Source: Dermatophagoides farinae
Lineage: Eukaryota; Arthropoda; Arachnida; Sarcoptiformes; Pyroglyphidae
NCBI RefSeq assembly: GCF_024713945.1
Contig: NC_134682.1
Span: 4,937,001-5,001,000 of the forward strand
Reading direction: 5' to 3'
DNA: 64,000 bases
The notes under the pieces were generated by a model, which was not told the origin of the DNA, made no database searches, and worked only from the letters and a program-made list of their open reading frames with translations. The position numbers and the translations under genes are program-made. This document shows, in pieces, positions 14,279-26,900 of the stretch; within the stretch, counting starts at the first letter, position 1; each line of letters opens with the position of its first letter.

Positions 14279-16331
14279 GAGCTACTGCAATTACGCGCGC
14301 AAAAAACTGGTTTTTTTCAAATCCATTCCATACCTTTTAGTTATGCTATGCTACTAGCAATCATTTTCCCAATTGCTAGTGGTTCATACGAGTGTTACAA
14401 CGATGATGTTTATTGTCTTGTGTGGTTGCATAAGTCGTCGTCGCTTTTCGTGATGATTCTCTCTTTTTTTTGTGTGTTTCACATTCATTCATTGATTCAT
14501 TCTCGTAATGTTCGTACGAAACAAAAAGCAGTTGGTGATTTTTAGTTTGATTTTCTTGCATCCGTATCGTATGGGTAGTTTTTTCTTAAAAAATTTTACG
14601 AATTGATTGATTTGATTTGATTTGAAAATTTTTCCAATTCTGTTTTTGCTTGTGTGTCTGTATGTTTGTTTTGTGTGCAATTTTTTTGGCGGAAAAATTT
14701 TTTTTCTCGTTCGTCTAGTCATTCTCATCAGCAGCAACATTTGCAGTAATCCACCAGAAGTTGTTTTTTTTTTGTTTGAAATTCTGTGAAAAACCACCTA
14801 ACTCTGCTAACACATCCAAAATGCCATCATTTATTTTGATTTTGATTCTTTTTCTACAACCCACCACCACCATCATCACCATTATCCATTAACCAATTTG
14901 TGTGTCATCACAAAGAGTTGAACATAATGAACACATGATGACATAGAAAACAACTTCTTGATCCATCAGGGAAATGTTGTCGTTGTTGTGATTGTTGCAT
15001 TTCACAACTAAAACCGAGCCAGCTAATTACCGACCGACCGATCAAACAACATTACCACCAAACAAATCTAGTCTGAAGAATCAAAAACCATGATCACCGC
15101 AATCACCATCATCCATAGGAATTCTTCCGCCGAAAAATGCATTTTCACGAAACGACAGGAAAAAAATCTTGTGAAAACAAAAAAATTTTTTTTCTTCATC
15201 CAACAAAAACAACATTTCCCAGATGAAATGAAATCAATTTCTACATTTCTTAATCTTTTTGTGTAGAAATAGACACAACGAAAAACATTATCTAATTAAG
15301 AAATCCATTTTCAAAATGACACAAAATAAATGACAATGAATTCCAGGAAAAAAACATTTGAATTTCCATCGACGGTATTATTTTTTTTTCTGCTTTCACC
15401 TGCAATGAATATTTGTCACTGAAAAAAATTTCCATTTAATTCACACATCCGCATCCACATTTTTTTTTCATTTACTAGGGTGTGACATGGGTCATCATCA
15501 TCAATATTCATCACATCTCTAGTGGTGCGTTTTTTTTTCTTGATTAATTTTTTTCAATTACGAATTCATTCATCAAGTAGCATCACCATTGTGGCATTCA
15601 ACACACCCACACTATTCGCGATAATATTTTAGTGGTTTTGATGGGTGTGTGTGTGTGTGTGGATATTATAAACACTGGGTGCGCGCACTTATTCATCATC
15701 ATCATCATCGTCATCATTCATTAATTTAGCAAAAGATTAAATTGATTATTACATACTCGCAAAAACAGACAAAGTGTTTTCGTCAAACAACCGTGGTTGT
15801 GTGTTGGCGTATTCGAAAAAAAAAACAAAAACCCGGTTTTGGGTTTCAATTTCAGTTTTTAACTTTTCTTGATTCTTGTAGGTGGTGGTTGTTGTTGTTG
15901 TTGTCGGCGAAGAATTTATTCATTCACATAAATGTTTATACTTTGTGGCAATTCATTATCTATTTTCCGGTAAATTTTTTTTATTTCTATCTTTACATCG
16001 ACCACTTTGTTCGTTTTATTCCTACGCATAAAAATCCAATGATGTTGACGATGATAATGATGAGGGTAAATGAATCAAAAAAGTAGTATTAATAATCATT
16101 GAAAATTGATTTTCTGCTACTTTGTCATCGTTTTTTTTAGTATACTGCCGACTTTCAATGATACACAAAGTGATGTTGTTGATGATTAAATGACCATGTG
16201 TTTCACAAAAACGACCACAACACCAACGATTTAAGTTTAATTTCCGTAATGTTTTTTCTTCCATATATTTTACATACATCAAACGAATCGATCGATTAAT
16301 CAAAAAAAAAAGTTGAAAATCTAAATGAATA
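14279..16331. other. Upstream region of the main gene
   Basis: No confident coding sequence. It contains a CpG-bearing patch at about 14280-14310 (TTACGCGCGC), a short ORF at 14348-14545 with a hydrophobic start and four early Cys, GACC units at about 15030-15042 and a GT tract at about 15644-15661. The promoter of the gene starting at 16332 should lie here or in a farther 5' UTR exon. I cannot place it. Confidence 0.5.
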
Positions 16332-16362
16332 ATGTCAACCGCTGCTGCAAAACGTTATCTTT
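16332..16362 (+). CDS. First coding exon of the low-complexity nuclear-type protein
   Basis: ATG at 16332 has A at -3 and an in-frame TGA at 16326-16328, which fixes the start. The exon encodes MSTAAAKRYL plus one base (T), and is cut by GTAAGT at 16363-16368, a full-consensus donor. The next exon at 18186 begins AT, so the junction makes TAT (Tyr), giving KRYLYSHFGNS. The strong donor, start context and matching phase together support the model. The main doubts are whether another small exon lies in the 1.8-kb intron, and a competing - strand frame across 16022-16357. I do not recognise the N-terminus. Confidence 0.6.
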
Positions 16363-16656
16363 GTAAGTAATATTTTTGTTTGTTTTAAAATTAATTTTTT
16401 CCCCATTGAAATCACTGGACATTGGGCGCTATATTTTTCTCTTTTCTTTTCTTTTTTTTTTGCTAAAATGATGATTCTCCATTTATGTTTTTTGTTTGTG
16501 TGTGTGTGTTAGAGACTCGTTAGTTAGAAAGTCTCAAAATAGTTAGTGAATGAATGAGAGAAAAAAAAGATGCAAAAGGAGGCTCCCAATATAAAAATGG
16601 CTCCACCCTCGAGATTTTCCAAATTTTCCATTGCTTCTTCTTCTTCTTTATTCACA

Positions 16657-16690
<34 letters not shown>

Positions 16691-18185
16691 TTGAATTGGC
16701 CGAAAAACACACAGCCGTGAAAAAATTTTAGCCGAATTTTTTTCCCGTTTTTTTGTTCGGTTTGGTTGGTCGATTGATGTCTGGGTTTTTTGCCGGCATT
16801 TTATATCATATCATCATTATATATTCTTCTTCAACATCATCAATTGAACTCTAAACTATTTGGTTGTTGTTTAGTAGGCCTGTTTTTCTCTCTTTCGCTT
16901 TTTATTTGATTTCTTGACGCCGGTTTCTTTCTTTTTCTTCTTCTTTGCGTGTGTGTGTATGTGTGTGTATGTTTGCTTGCCCAATTTCTGTTGTATCCAA
17001 ACAACCAATCGACAACAACACAATAAGATGCCATTGTATTTTAATATTTCCACCACAACCAAAAATAAATGGGAACCACTAAATGAATGATATAACCAAA
17101 GAGAAAGAGAAACATTCTGGCCAATTTTTATTTCGATGATTTTCAACCTATAACAACAAGAAGAGTGAAAAAGTGTTATTAAAGAGATGCTTATGATGAT
17201 GATGGATATTGTGTTTTGAAAAAAACTACTGGAATTATTGTGGTGAACACCTGTTTTGTTGGCCGAAAAAATGATGATGATGTTCAGATACAAATTAGTT
17301 AGTTTGTAACTGTAATGAATTATCATTCTGCTGGGTGTATTTCGTGTTCATGAGGTTATTCGCATCAATGAATCGATGATTGGTGTGTTCATTTTGCATT
17401 CATTCATTCAATGAATTTTCATAACGTTGTCACACATACAAAATTATCATCCGGCATCACTTTTTTCCCTTTTTTTTATTGTTATTGTACGAATGTGAAT
17501 TAGAAAACAAAAATTATATGCCTCTAAACGGAAATGAGATTTGGTAGGAATAAAAAAAAGGAAAAAAAATTTCTAGCTTAATTGATGCGGATAGATAAAA
17601 AAGCGGTTTTTTTCGCTCTTCACAAATCAAATGCTTAATGCTTAATGATACACCTGCTCGTGTGTTATTAGCCAATATACAGCATCGTGGCCGGAATTTT
17701 TTTTCTGTTTTTTGTTTGAATACCCCATAACAGCGATGATGGTAATAAAAGCCGGAAGCAAATTAATCAAACTACTAGTTTTTCAACTGATAATTCTGTT
17801 AATAGTATTCTTTTGTGTGTCTCTTTGTGAGAGTGAATATTTACAAATGAATAATTCAAATGATGAGAAAAAAAAACTTGAGCTAGATGAAACGAAAAAG
17901 GATTTTTTTTCCATTTTGATGTCTGTGTTTATGATAATTAGGATGTTAATTATTTTTTTTCTAGAAAAAAAATTCGTTTATTTTGTCCATTTTCATTATG
18001 GCGAAGGCTCCCATAGCAACAAAGAGTCAAAAGATGAATGTAGATGTTGCATCAATCACGATAATTATGATCAATTGCATTAAATCGGTGATGATTGATC
18101 AAGAGCACGTATCAATCAGATTTTTTCCTTTAATTTTTTCTATGACCATTACACTTTTTAATTTATTGATTGTTCTTTTTTTTAG
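16363..18185 (+). other. Proposed intron 1 of the main gene
   Basis: It starts GTAAGT and ends TTGTTCTTTTTTTTAG, both strong signals, and is 1823 bases long. It holds a CA tract (16661-16688), a GT-rich segment near 16949-16968 and several unproductive frames. The stretch 17998-18083 has somewhat coding-like composition in two frames. An extra exon ending at the weak donor GTAGAT (18040) would also give phase 1, so an alternative 5' structure is possible. Confidence 0.5.
16661..16688 (+). repeat. CA dinucleotide microsatellite
   Basis: 28 bases of uninterrupted CA within the proposed first intron, preceded by a TTC-rich segment. Confidence 0.95.
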
Positions 18186-19558
18186 ATTCTCATTTTGGTA
18201 ACTCGACCACTACAACATCGACATCAACATCGACCACATCATTGCCAACGACAACGTCAAGTGCAAATAGTAAAATTACTGTCGCTACTACCGCGTTGAC
18301 ATGTAAAACAAATGATGACAATGACGATGAAGAAGCAGAAATTATCAATACAAATGATATCCCGAAATCATCGAATGATTCGATAATAATTCAAACACCA
18401 TTTAAATCATCAAATGGCAATGATAATTGTTCTGAAAATAGTGATTTTTCAAACGAAAAAGATGACAATTTATCATCGGATATTTTGGCTGCTATAAATT
18501 CTTGTATCACAACGATGGCAACCACAACAAAGGATAATACCGGAATAACAACCATAGCGGCAGGTGGATCAATCATAAATGGAACATCATCAATTATGGA
18601 TGGCAATCATTCACATTCGGTTTCATTATCGCCATTTCATCATCAGGCGCAAGCATATCATCATCATGCCTTGGTATCACCTACAACAGCTAATACGATT
18701 AGTGCCACCGCCACCACCAACACCTCGGCTACATCATTACCATTTTCTTCATCGAAACTAATTATACCGCCACCACCACCACCTCATCCGGCTTCTGCTG
18801 CTGTTGTAACAGCTAATCCAACTAATTTAATCAATGGAATCGATATGAATTCAATATCACCATATTTTTATCATCGTTATCAACAACTGTATCATCAATT
18901 AAATCAATCAATTTGGTCCAATGAATTACAACAGGCATTGGTGACTGCAAGTGGACTAGCAGCAGCAGCGGCTGCTGCTGCAGCCGCTTCGTCAACAATA
19001 ACACCCATTGCTTCCGCTAATGTTTCATCATCTATCAATGATTCTGTATTGCCAAAAGAGCAAATTTTTTCTGCAATCAATCTAATTAATCATGAATTGA
19101 ATGGCGATAATAAAACATCATCACCTAAATCACCAGAATCTACAACATCTTCCACATCATCTGTATCCGCATCATCTGCATCATCGAATGGTGTGATTGT
19201 TGTTGATGCACATGTTCCAGTGATTGTTGCATCAATGAAAACTGATAAACAATCATTATCATCAACAACTTCGCCAGTGTCTGTTACTGATAATAATTCT
19301 AATGAAAATCCAGTTATTGATGATGAAGGAATTGATATTGACATGGAAATTGATATTGCTGATGGTAGTGTTGATTTGAAAAAACAGCGACAACAACAAC
19401 AACAACAACATTCATCATTAACATTGACAAATAGTGTTTCAACAAGTGTTCCAACAACAAGTGTTTCAACAGCAATAGCAACAACAACAATTTTGACCAA
19501 CAACAGCAACTTAACTCCAGGATCATCATCATCGGCATTGGCATCGACAACGACAAAG
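18186..19558 (+). CDS. Large exon, low-complexity protein, probable transcription or chromatin regulator
   Basis: 458 codons are open between an acceptor (TTTTTTTTAG) and the donor AAG-GTAGGT, phase 0 out. Numbered from MSTAAAKRYL, I see: Ser/Thr run about 17-40; acidic NDDNDDEEAEI about 57-67; His-rich FHHQAQAYHHH about 162-172; Pro6 at 205-210; an aromatic/Gln block SPYFYHRYQQLYHQLNQSIW at 235-254, the least repetitive part; Ala10 at 269-278; FSAINLINHEL near 305-315; Ser-rich 320-345; acidic DDEGIDIDMEIDIADG 389-404; Gln6 at 413-418; Ser/Thr to Lys468. Ala tracts use mixed codons (GCA, GCG, GCT, GCC), which suggests selection on the protein. There is no folded domain. Composition matches disordered arms of animal developmental regulators; nuclear function is inference and the family is unknown. 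Retaining the following intron adds 28 codons to a stop at 19645. Confidence 0.85.
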
Positions 19559-22500
19559 GTAGGTGTTGAAATCTTTTCGTTTTCTCTGTTTTACATTTCA
19601 AATCTGTATCACCAGAAAAAAAGCCTAATGTTTTGTCTGACTTGAACAAAATTATTGTCCGGCCATTATGTTGTTGATGATTTTGCACTTGACTTTTATG
19701 TATCTCTGCTTTTTTTTGCTTGATGATGACTCATCATCATCATCATCATTTTTGATTTATTGCTCCCAATGAAAAAAAAGAATATGAAATAAGAAAGCGA
19801 AAAATTCGTGTATGTCGTGACCACAAGCAAAACATTCTATACAGGTTTTCGGGTATTTTATCGAGCAATTTATCTAGACTCTAGAGAAAGAGAGAAAGCG
19901 AGACACCAATTATCTTCATTATTATTATTATTGATACAAATATATAATCCGGTAATATAATAAATTACCGGCATCACCACTTATCATCACTTATTATCCA
20001 TCTCGACACACACACACACATCATATTGATTATGATCATTGATCTTGATGATCATCATTATTGTTGCTGTTGTAATTATTATTATTGGCGATAAATCGAC
20101 AACAAAATGATGATGATGATAATTGACCACTTTTTTTCATTTGATCACAAGTTTGAGATTTGATTCGATGTTCGTTGTTTGGTTCGATTAGATTTTGTGG
20201 CACGATTTTTTTTTTCTTAACACAATCTCTTGATGACGATAATGATGATGATCATATGGCCAGTGTAAATTTGTGAATTTTTTGTTTTTTCAAAAAAAAA
20301 ATTTTTTGATAATTTTTTTCCACATGTGGCAATGTGATGGACGTATTATTATTATTATCGCCAATCGATATATTTATTTTACTGGATCAATGAATTTTGA
20401 TTTCATTCTCTCTGTGTGTGAGTTGTGTTTTACCAGAAAATTATCTACAAATTAGATTAGATTGATAATTTGTTTTGAAATTTTCAAATTTTTTTCAAAC
20501 AAAAAAAAATTATAATAATTGCCCCATAGAGGGATGTGGCCATTCATTCTTTTTAGTAGTTTTTCAAATGTCTTGGTCACGAATTTATTTTTTTTTTTGA
20601 ATCGAATCAAATCCAATACCATCACCACATCACTGATTGAGTTTCATTTTTTCATTTTTTTTCATCATTTCAATACTGATAATTCGAATACTGTTTTTTT
20701 CTGTACACATTGGCAAAGACAACAACAACAAAAATGAAACTATTTTTTTTAACCGAAATGAAATGAAATAATCTTTTCGACGATAAGCAATCGGGTAATA
20801 ATGAACCATAATCGGATAATGATACAATGTTTGTGTAGCGTGTTTGCTTTTTTTACAAACGAACCAAGCCGATTATCATTTGGCCATTTTGATGATGGAT
20901 AATAATGATAAAGCCGTAATGAGATCTAAAAAGAATTAATCATTAGATGTCTATCATCACTTTGTTTTTTTTGGCGGGCACGTTTTTGAAATAAAATTTT
21001 TTTTTTTTTTGATGTCTTTGTGATCCACTTTGTTTTGGATTAATTCGTTCATGTTATTTTTGGCAGCAGCAGCAGATTTAATCAAGGGCCAGTGACATAC
21101 ATGAAAATTGTTTGTTTGGTAATTATGGTATGGATGATGACCCGATATGGTATTTTTTCTTCGAAGCGATGGTCTATTATTATCATAATCATCAATTTTT
21201 TTCCATTTTTTGAATTAAATAAAATTGCCGCTTTTGACGATGACGATGATGATGATAATGATATTAAATTAAATTGAATGATCAATTATCCAATTTGTTC
21301 AATCAAGAACAAAAAAAAATTATTCAATTCAAAGAAATTAGTGATGAAGAAAAAATTTTTTTTGAAAATGAAACAAAACATCTGTTGTTGATGTATTATT
21401 GTTGGGTGATGCAAAAAAATTTTCGACCATTCTATCCATGTTGATTCAACATAATTTTTCCATCATTCGATTTGATGATGATTTCAATTTCTTTATACAA
21501 AAAGTAATAATGACTACTGATTTGATGTGATGATGATGATGAGTTGTTTCATTCTGGTTTTGATCATCATCATGATCATTTGCAACATGCAGATGATGAT
21601 GACGATCAATTGGCCAGAAGAAAGAAAAAAAAGCAAAGTTTTATAATAATTTAATAATAGCCATTCTTGGCTGAAAAAAAATCCCAGCTAATCGTTGATG
21701 ATGATGATGATGACATTGAAATTACAATGAAAATCATTAAAAATCGTCCATTATGAATGAGGCAAAAGAAACAAAAAAATTTCTGTATTTCATTTTCATT
21801 CAAATCAATTAATAATATTTTCTTCGAAAATTGAGTGTATTTTTTTTCTCGTTTTGAATATAATCATTAAATAACCATTTTCAAATATTTTTCTTGTTTA
21901 AAATTTAAACATTTTCATTGATCATCAATGATAATGATTGTGTTTTGTTCTGTTTCGTTGTTGTTTGGCATAATTAAGAAATTAGTCAAACCGAAAAAAA
22001 ATTGGTTCAATTGATCATTTTCAAAGATGAAAAAAAAATCCTTGTTTGTCCATGGGAAAGCAATGATTTATCATTACGAATTTGCTTCCAGCTAGGCTGT
22101 AAATCAGCTAAGCTGTTATTTAGCTATTAAATTCATATAATATCCGATATTAATGATGATCCGATGACAAATCTGATTTGAAATATAACGGGAAAAAAAA
22201 TTTCTTTCTTTCCTCTTCACTCTGCAGAGACAAACAAGAAAATCTAATCAAAAAGAAAAAAATTATTGATTGATTCAATTACACACATACACAATTATTA
22301 ACTGTTATTTGTACTTATTTTTCAATCAGCCGCTCGGTTATTTTCGTTGTTGTTGTTGTTTGTATGACCGGCTCAAATTACCAAACAGAGAAAAAAATTT
22401 GTACTTGTGTGTGGTTCCTTTCTCTTGTTACGATTTTCTTTGATTATTTTTTTTATCAATTTTCAATCATTATCACCACCATTACCACCACCACCACTAG

Positions 22501-23584
22501 CATACGATCGATCGTTTGATGATGATCGGATTTCATCATCATTATATATATATATAATTCTCATCAAAAACGAAAAAAAAAAATCTGATTGAATCTAAAT
22601 TAAATATGGCCAGAAAAATAATTTTTTATCATCCTCTTCATCATCATCGTCATCATCATTTTTTCCATTGGGAAACGATCATGTTTTCAAATTTGCTTTA
22701 GAGAGAGAGTGAGTAAGAAATAAGAAAAAAATTTCACACGCATCAGGTTTCATCATCATCGTGGTCCTAATGATTCTGACATTGTTATTATTATTATTAT
22801 TATTATTATATGAATTTAAAGCATATACGGCGTGAGAATCCGGTAGTTTTTTTTCTCCTCCATAAAGAAAGATGATGATCATCACGATCAAAAAAAATGA
22901 TGACTTTTTGCACTGAAAAAAAACTACTGCATATTATAACCGATGAAGAAGAAGAAGAAGAAAAAAAAAGAATTATTAACAATTGTTCAGAATGACGGTG
23001 ACGAAAAAGGAAGACGAGAAGAAAATCATTGATTATCGAATGAAATCGATTGATTGGTGTAAAATTATTTTTTTTCCTTTTTTACCGTCTTATTTCTCAT
23101 GTGTTTTATAATCGATAAAAAAAATATTGACACAAAACACACATCCCAAAGTGAGAGAGAGAAAATGTCAGAAATGTCAAATTTTATGTGTTTTGCTTGA
23201 TGATTACTACCTGATGAAGCAAAATTCTTGTCACATAATTTTTGGATAATGATCACACAATTGAATTTCAATAAATATTAGTGGTGGTGTGATGGTAAAA
23301 ATAATAATAGTTTTGTCACCATTTGTTGTGTGTATGTGTGTGTGTGTGATTGATTTTTGTCATTTTTTCTGTTGAATTTTCTTTAGTGTGTGTGTTCCGG
23401 TTTGAAATAAATATAAAAAGTGAAATATGGTGAAACGAGAAAAGTAAAAAAAAAATTAATGGCAATCATAATGTGTCATCGATGGATAAAAGCATTGAAA
23501 ATATTCTTTAGAATCAGTTTAGAGCTGAATGTAGAAGTTGATGAGGATGATCGTTGATTTTTGCCCCTTCGAATAATATGTCAA
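19559..23584. other. Downstream of the large exon: intron or intergenic
   Basis: Starts with GTAGGT. No continuing exon could be recognised. CAT/ATG repeats occur near 19732-19748, 20108-20120, 21529-21541 and 21699-21713. TATATATA lies near 22545-22556 and a TTA repeat near 22786-22808. A frame at 21092-21277 ends in an Asp run translated from GAT repeats and is not called. Confidence 0.5.
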
Positions 23585-23944
23585 TCAATCAATCAATGAA
23601 ATCGAATGATTAATTCGACCTTGTCCACGAATGATGATGATGATAATGATTGAACAACAACAGCAACCGTAGTTTTTTTTTGTTTTTGTTTTGTTTGTTG
23701 CTTGGTAATTCAGATAATTCTTTTCCGTTTTTGAACATCTAGAGATGAATTTTTCAAATATTCTTGTCACGCTATCCATTTGTTTTGTAGTCCAACCATC
23801 GATGCAACACATCGTATGCACATGAATTGATTGACACTTTTCGGTTTTTTTTGTTTTATTTTGTTTCTGGAACCAATGTGAAAGAAAACGAGCGAGATCG
23901 AGAAAAAATAGAATTTTCACTTTATGTAAATTCCAATTCCTCAT
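23585..23944 (-). CDS. Candidate ORF, 119 aa, unknown function
   Basis: Unrecognised. The true ATG start gives MRNWNLHKVKILFFLDLARF, resembling a basic head plus a short hydrophobic segment. A region rich in Lys/Thr follows, then a Cys-containing part (KCQSIHVHTMCCIDGWTTKQ and EKFISRCSKTEKNYLNYQ). The last third translates GTT and ATC repeats into Cys4 and Ile7, which argues against coding there. If real, the coding part probably ends at a splice site before the Cys run. The frame length is near what chance allows for ATG-started frames in this window. Confidence 0.18.
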   Translation of the reverse strand: MRNWNLHKVKILFFLDLARFLSHWFQKQNKTKKTEKCQSIHVHTMCCIDGWTTKQMDSVTRIFEKFISRCSKTEKNYLNYQATNKTKTKKNYGCCCCSIIIIIIIRGQGRINHSISLID

Positions 23945-26900
23945 TTCATTTGTTTTTCTTTTATTTTATTTTATTTTTTCATCATTCACATTCACAAACA
24001 CAACGCACACACTTTGGTGACAGGTACCATTATGAGATTTTTTTTGTTTTTATTTGCTGCGTTGAATAAGAGTCTGTGTGTGTGTGTGTGTTAAATAGAT
24101 GGAAATTTGTTGTTTTCTGGAACATTTCATCATTGTTCGTGAAAAAGACAAACAAAAACAACAACAATAAAATGATTTCTCGTTTTTCTTGTTGTCGTGT
24201 CATTTCATTTTTGTATTTTCTTTTTTTTTTTTTTTTTTTGTTTTCTTCATTTAGTTTGGCAGTAGTTTTTTTTTTTTTTTTTTTTTGGTGCTAGTGAGAA
24301 AATGTAAAAATGTATGCGAGTGTTCCAGAATAAGAATTCTTTGGAAAAAATGGAAAACAGTAAAAAAAAATTCTGGGTCCAATGTTTTTTTGCTTTGTTT
24401 TGTTTTGTTTTTTGCTTGTTGTTTATTTTTTTTTCTCTTGTTTTAATAATTCCTATTACAAACAATAAGTAATAATTTTTGATAGGAAAACGATGATCGT
24501 TTCTAGTGAAAAAAAAGTAACGAAAAACCAAATTCCATTATGACGATTGAAAATTTATATTTCGCGAATGAGAAAAGAATCGTTTCGATTCTCTTTCTAT
24601 AAAATCGAGGTTTTGTTCAATGGAAAACAATAAAAAAAAATTCTTTTGAATCAAAATGTTCCATTTTTGTTGTTGTTGTTGTTATCAATGGTTTTGTTTT
24701 TCTTTTTTGCTCACTCCCACACATACACATTTTTTCGATATTTGATAAACGTGAAAGAGTTTTTTTTTCGTTTTCGGTTTTTGTTTTGTTGCTGGAACCA
24801 AACCAAGCCTTGTGCTTAGGGGTTTCACAGTTTGCACACTTTTTTTTAGGATGTTGACATTGTCGTTGTTGTTGCTACTTGTTTCGATATCATTAAATTC
24901 ATTCAAGTGTGTGTGTGTGTGTGTGGTAGTCAGAAAAAAATAATCAGATCCTATTTTCTTTAGTTTGGTTTCGTTGTCGTTGTTGTTACCATTTATGATT
25001 GACAAGTTGACACATGAATGAATATCGCCCAGTATTTTTTTTTCTTTGTTGTTGACTGACTTGTTTTGCCTGTTTGTTTGTTTGATAATGAATATTGCAC
25101 AGTTGTTTTTTTGTTGTTGTTATTGTTGTTTTTGGTGGTTGTTGTGGTGGTGATATCAAAATGAATGAATGAAAAAATATTTTTTTTTTTTACTGATATG
25201 AAAACCCTGATTCTTTTACTTGTTTCATACATCAATGTCTATTTATGGTGTGACATACCCTACTGGTGTTCAATTGGACCAAAGAAATTGATTATCTAGA
25301 ATATTAAAATTCGAGTATGTCCTGTTGTTGTTGTCGTTGTTATTGTACGTTGTGATGGTGGTGGATGGGTGTATTTTCCTCATTATTAATGATTCAATAA
25401 TTGTAAATTGTATCGATCATTTTGATAGCTTGTGAATGCAAAATACATTTTTTTTTTATTTTGAAGAAAAATTTCCATATTTTTTTATCCATTATCCATT
25501 ATTATCTTTAATGGCCATTAATATCACATGTAAATCGTGTGTTTTTGTTATCGATATTTGAAATTTTATGATAATGATAACGTGTGTGATAATTATCATA
25601 TTTTTGAAATGATAAGATTTTGAGTTGGATTTTTTCTCTTTCTTTTGATTTTGATGATCATCACGATGCCATTTATTTATTCATTCATTCATAATGATGA
25701 TTAATAGGTGCCAAATATGATGATTTGCTCATCTCTTTCTCTTCTTTTGATCTGAAAATTTGATTGCTCCCTATCCATTTTTTTCATCGATAAATATTCA
25801 TTTCATTTCATCATTACTGAGATTTTTACTCTATCTTTATCTTTCTTTTATCGGTTGTTTTTTTGTTTTGTTTTGTTTTTTTCCTTCGTCAACAACATTA
25901 CAACACACACACTCCCTTTATTATTATATTACACTTTATCGATATAATGATAATATATATCTGCATGAATTGCCATATAGATAGATTCTTAATGAATAAA
26001 AATTACATAAAAAATTGCGATTGGCAAAGGTTTATTGTATCAAACTGCCATAATAATAATAATCGAGTCACACACACACACACACACAAACACACACAAT
26101 GTACAATAAATGACAATACAGGTAGCCCATAAAATTGATGAAAGAAAAAAACAGAAAAAAACACCCAATGAAAATTACAAGTTACATGATACACAATGCA
26201 CACAAATAAACTTAAAACAGGATCATATCACACATACACACACCCGGCGGTTAACTGTCATCATGATCATCATCATTGTCATTATGATTACGATTATTAT
26301 CATGATCATCATCATATCATAAATATTATATATAGATAGATTGCCACTATTATTTGTTATGACATTTTCTCTCTCTATTTTGATACCATGATTGTATCAA
26401 GAATTTGAACTAAACACACACACACATGCACCTTTTTTTCCTCACCACATTTCGTCTATTTCTTCACTGTGTATGTGTTGACAAACTGTTATTTTTTTGT
26501 TTTTCTCAAAATGAAAAAAATGACACCTTTTTTTACCTGTGTTTGTGTGTGTATACAACAAATAACGGCAGTTTTCTTTTGTTCACGTTCAAAAAAAAAA
26601 CAAAAAAAAAAATATTCGATTTGACAGTTATTAACACACACACATACACACTAGTTCTGTAAAAAAAAACTACATAACAGCCAATAGGCAATTGTCGAAT
26701 GTGTTCAAATCACACAAATATATATGGGTGTGGAGCGATAATGATGATGATGACTTTCATCATCACTAAAACAAAACACAGCGTAAAACTATCGTTGGTG
26801 GTGGTGGTGGTGGCCATAATGTGTGTTCAAATGAAATGAAATAAAAAAAAATTTGCCGCTCATCATCATCATCATCATGTAGTGCAAAAATGAGCAATTT

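Noticed and set aside
16871-17326. 151-codon - strand frame
   Set aside because: No ATG at its start; it translates CA repeats (HTHIHTH) and Lys runs, and lies in the proposed intron with no usable splice pair.
17712-18083. 123-codon + frame upstream of the large exon
   Set aside because: It opens with a TTG and a hydrophobic stretch and stops before the acceptor at 18185. A splice to the large exon would need the weak GTAGAT donor at 18040. Kept only as an alternative in the intron entry.
18391-19688. - strand frames of 71-139 codons inside the large exon
   Set aside because: They are antisense shadows of the + strand exon, rich in Val, Cys and Leu from reversed CAA, GAT and ACA codons.
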